Both the position numbers and the translations under genes were made by a program. A stretch of 7,139 bases of DNA from CAZQCI01 sp964592255 (GTDB taxonomy: Bacteria; UBA10199; SBBF01). The first letter of the stretch is position 1, and every line of letters begins with the position of its first letter. The notes below the pieces were generated by a model. The model was not told where the DNA came from, made no database searches, and saw only the letters and a list, made by a program, of their open reading frames with translations. Below are positions 5,810 through 7,139 of this stretch, piece after piece. The DNA is taken from NCBI GenBank assembly GCA_964592255.1, contig CAZQCI010000111.1, forward strand, positions 1-7,139. The letters are read 5' to 3'.

Positions 5810-6199
5810 ATGTCTCATTCTGATTCCATGACACGCAAAGTAAGGGTTCAGGTGGATTGTCATTATCTCGACCAAGAATCCTCTCCTGAAAACAATCATT
5901 ATCTTTTTGCTTATCACGTGACCGTTAGTAATCACGGAACTCAGCCCGTGCAGTTAGTGAGCCGTCATTGGGTGATTACAAATGCCGATGGCAAAAAAGA
6001 AGAAGTTAAAGGGCTTGGGGTGGTAGGGCAGCAGCCACTCATTCAACCGGGGGAGTCCTATACTTATTCAAGCTTTTGCCCACTCGATACACCCGTAGGG
6101 TCGATGTATGGCACCTATCAGATGGTTTGGGATGATGGGGAAGAATTTGATGCGTTAATTTCTCCGTTTACCTTGGCTCTTCCGGGAATTTTAAACTAA
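5810..6199 (+). CDS. apaG: ApaG protein
   Basis: This 129-residue protein matches ApaG (about 125 residues in E. coli) along its length. Landmarks are QESSPENNHYLFAYHVTVSN (22-41), QLVSRHWVITNADG (48-61), the family hallmark VKGLGVVGQQPLIQPGESY (66-84) and GSMYGTYQM (97-105). ApaG is a small soluble beta-sandwich of fibronectin type III/Ig-like fold with no agreed biochemical role. The Salmonella homologue CorD was linked to Co2+/Mg2+ efflux, and in enterobacteria the gene sits with ksgA and apaH. Neither partner is seen here. ATG 5810 is taken as the start. Met7 (5828) would also fit, and neither has a Shine-Dalgarno sequence. It is convergent with tonB, with 13 bp between the stops and no hairpin terminator that I can see. 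Confidence 0.95.
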   Translation: MSHSDSMTRKVRVQVDCHYLDQESSPENNHYLFAYHVTVSNHGTQPVQLVSRHWVITNADGKKEEVKGLGVVGQQPLIQPGESYTYSSFCPLDTPVGSMYGTYQMVWDDGEEFDALISPFTLALPGILN

Positions 6200-6212
6200 T
6201 TTCTCCGCTTAA

Positions 6213-7071
6213 CTATAAATAAACGATAAAGGTCCACGCCATTCTTAATTGGCCGTCCGCTTCAAGTAAGTTTGGTGGAGGGGTGGTGAAAGGAGAAGAG
6301 GAGCGTACGGTGCGCAGGCCTTCGCGGTCGTAGCTTTCCAATCCAGAAGAACGAATGACGATGAGGTTGGCCAAATTTCCGCTTCGATCTACCGTCACTC
6401 CCAAAACAACACTGATTTGCCCGCGCGAAATGGCATTGAGATGCCCTTGCAGCGCCGGAACCGGGTTGAATGTGTTGCGGAAACGTCTTTTTAATTCCAC
6501 ATAATACGCGATATTTGGGTTAGCTAAAGTATTTAAATAAGTGTGCCCACCCACTTTGTAGTCAGGAAAATAATCGCCACCGGAAGCTGTTGAAGGCTCC
6601 ATGGTTTCTGGCATACCAGGGATGCGTGCCGGTTTAGGCGGTTGAGGAGACTCGGCTTTTTCGGGTTCTTTTTTGGGAGTTTCTTGTTTAAGTGCTAATT
6701 CTTTTTCAGATTTTTTCTCCGGTTTTTTTTCGACTGCTTTCTGCTCTTCCGTTTTTTTCTGAGGCCGAATCGGTGTTTGCGCTGCCGGCGGTAATGCTGG
6801 CGGTTTTGACTGTGGGCTTACGGTTTCTTCTTTTACTTTTTGATTGTAAAGCGATTCAGCGCTGGCTTTTTCCGGAACTTGTNNNNNNNNNNATTCTTTG
6901 AGATTGCTTCATGTTTTTTAATTCCACCCAAACCGGGTTTTTCTCCGGCTTTCGGGCGAATTGTTCTACAGTTTTGTGAAAGAAAAGAACAAACAGTAAA
7001 TGAAGAAAAAGAGAAACCAGAATGAAGAGGGTGATGGTTTGACGGCGGTTTTTTCTTTTAAAAAGCGACAT
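6213..7071 (-). CDS. tonB: TonB family energy transducer, interrupted by an assembly gap
   Basis: TonB spans the periplasm and uses the proton motive force, through ExbB/ExbD, to drive outer-membrane transporters. The N-terminal piece (7071 down to 6893, about 59 residues) has a basic start (KRKNRR, 5-10) and one membrane helix (about 12-32). That helix carries Ser20 and His24, the SxxxH spacing TonB uses to couple to ExbB/ExbD. After the N run, the frame from 6881 to 6615 encodes 89 residues rich in Pro, Lys and Glu (for example KKPEKKSEKE), a typical extended periplasmic linker. The last 133 residues end in a TonB C-terminal domain: GQISVVLGVTVDRSGNL, the VIRSSGLESYDREGL stretch, and the final WTFIVYL strand. 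The two pieces are in different frames only because the N run has ten bases; a gap length divisible by three joins them. The total is about 285 residues or more. No exbB or exbD lies in the window. ATG 7071 has no Shine-Dalgarno sequence. Confidence 0.88.
6883..6892. other. Run of ten N bases (assembly gap)
   Basis: Ten undetermined bases fall in the tonB gene, at the junction of its membrane anchor and proline-rich linker. A run of exactly ten suggests a scaffolding placeholder, so the real length is unknown. The proline/lysine/glutamate codons downstream are repetitive enough to disturb assembly. Confidence 0.97.
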
Positions 7072-7139
7072 GAATCTTAAGTAATAGTTTGTACTTTAAG
7101 GTTTACGCAAACTGAGACGTAGAGCGCGTCTTTTTTGGG
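7072..7139 (-). other. Window edge, possible 3' end of a gene upstream of tonB
   Basis: Reading on the - strand, one frame is open from the window edge for 20 codons and ends with TAA at 7079-7077, five bases before the tonB ATG. This would suit the last codons of an upstream operon partner. The other two - strand frames also run in from the edge and stop earlier, so the choice is not secure. Twenty residues are too few to identify a family. ExbB/ExbD-type genes often sit here, but nothing in these residues shows it. A weak TTGCGT/TATTAC promoter-like pair also lies in this stretch. Confidence 0.25.

Noticed and set aside
6213..6614. A separate 133-residue protein starting at 6614
   Set aside because: The same frame stays open upstream to the N run and encodes a proline/lysine-rich linker. 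It is therefore the C-terminal part of TonB and not an independent gene.

Overview
The window is a stretch of ordinary-looking bacterial chromosome, moderately AT-rich and gene-dense. It carries seven protein genes on both strands. A run of ten N bases and one incomplete gene at the right side suggest a draft or metagenome scaffold. A TonB-type energy transducer and a lipoprotein indicate a Gram-negative (diderm) cell. A methylmalonyl-CoA mutase split from its B12-binding domain fits many deltaproteobacteria-like and related lineages, but the sequence alone does not fix the taxon. I see no tRNA, rRNA, CRISPR array, insertion sequence or phage gene.

Layout from left to right: (1) a small zinc-ribbon membrane protein of unknown role on the + strand (36-452). 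(2) Convergent with it, the large subunit of methylmalonyl-CoA mutase on the - strand (461-2071). (3) Divergent from that, a CPA2-family cation:proton antiporter on the + strand (2168-3325). (4) Convergent with it, a two-domain ABC-F ATPase on the - strand (3360-4883), preceded on the same strand by a putative lipoprotein (4949-5578). (5) A 231-bp divergent regulatory region (5579-5809), unusually rich in inverted and direct repeats. (6) apaG on the + strand (5810-6199). (7) Convergent with apaG, a tonB gene on the - strand (6213-7071) interrupted by the N run. The last 68 bases may hold the end of another - strand gene.

The genes do not form one pathway. They are a mosaic of housekeeping functions: propionyl/methylmalonyl-CoA metabolism, ion homeostasis, a ribosome-associated ATPase, energy transduction to the outer membrane, and ApaG. 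The only likely co-transcribed pair is the lipoprotein and ABC-F genes, 65 bp apart. I found no convincing new multi-gene system. The points most worth a second look are: an asparagine in place of the switch histidine in the first ATPase domain of the ABC-F protein; a near-consensus sigma70-type promoter that coincides with the TTG start of the mutase gene; a lipoprotein whose start looks frameshifted; the repeat-rich divergent region at 5579-5809; and a general lack of Shine-Dalgarno sequences.
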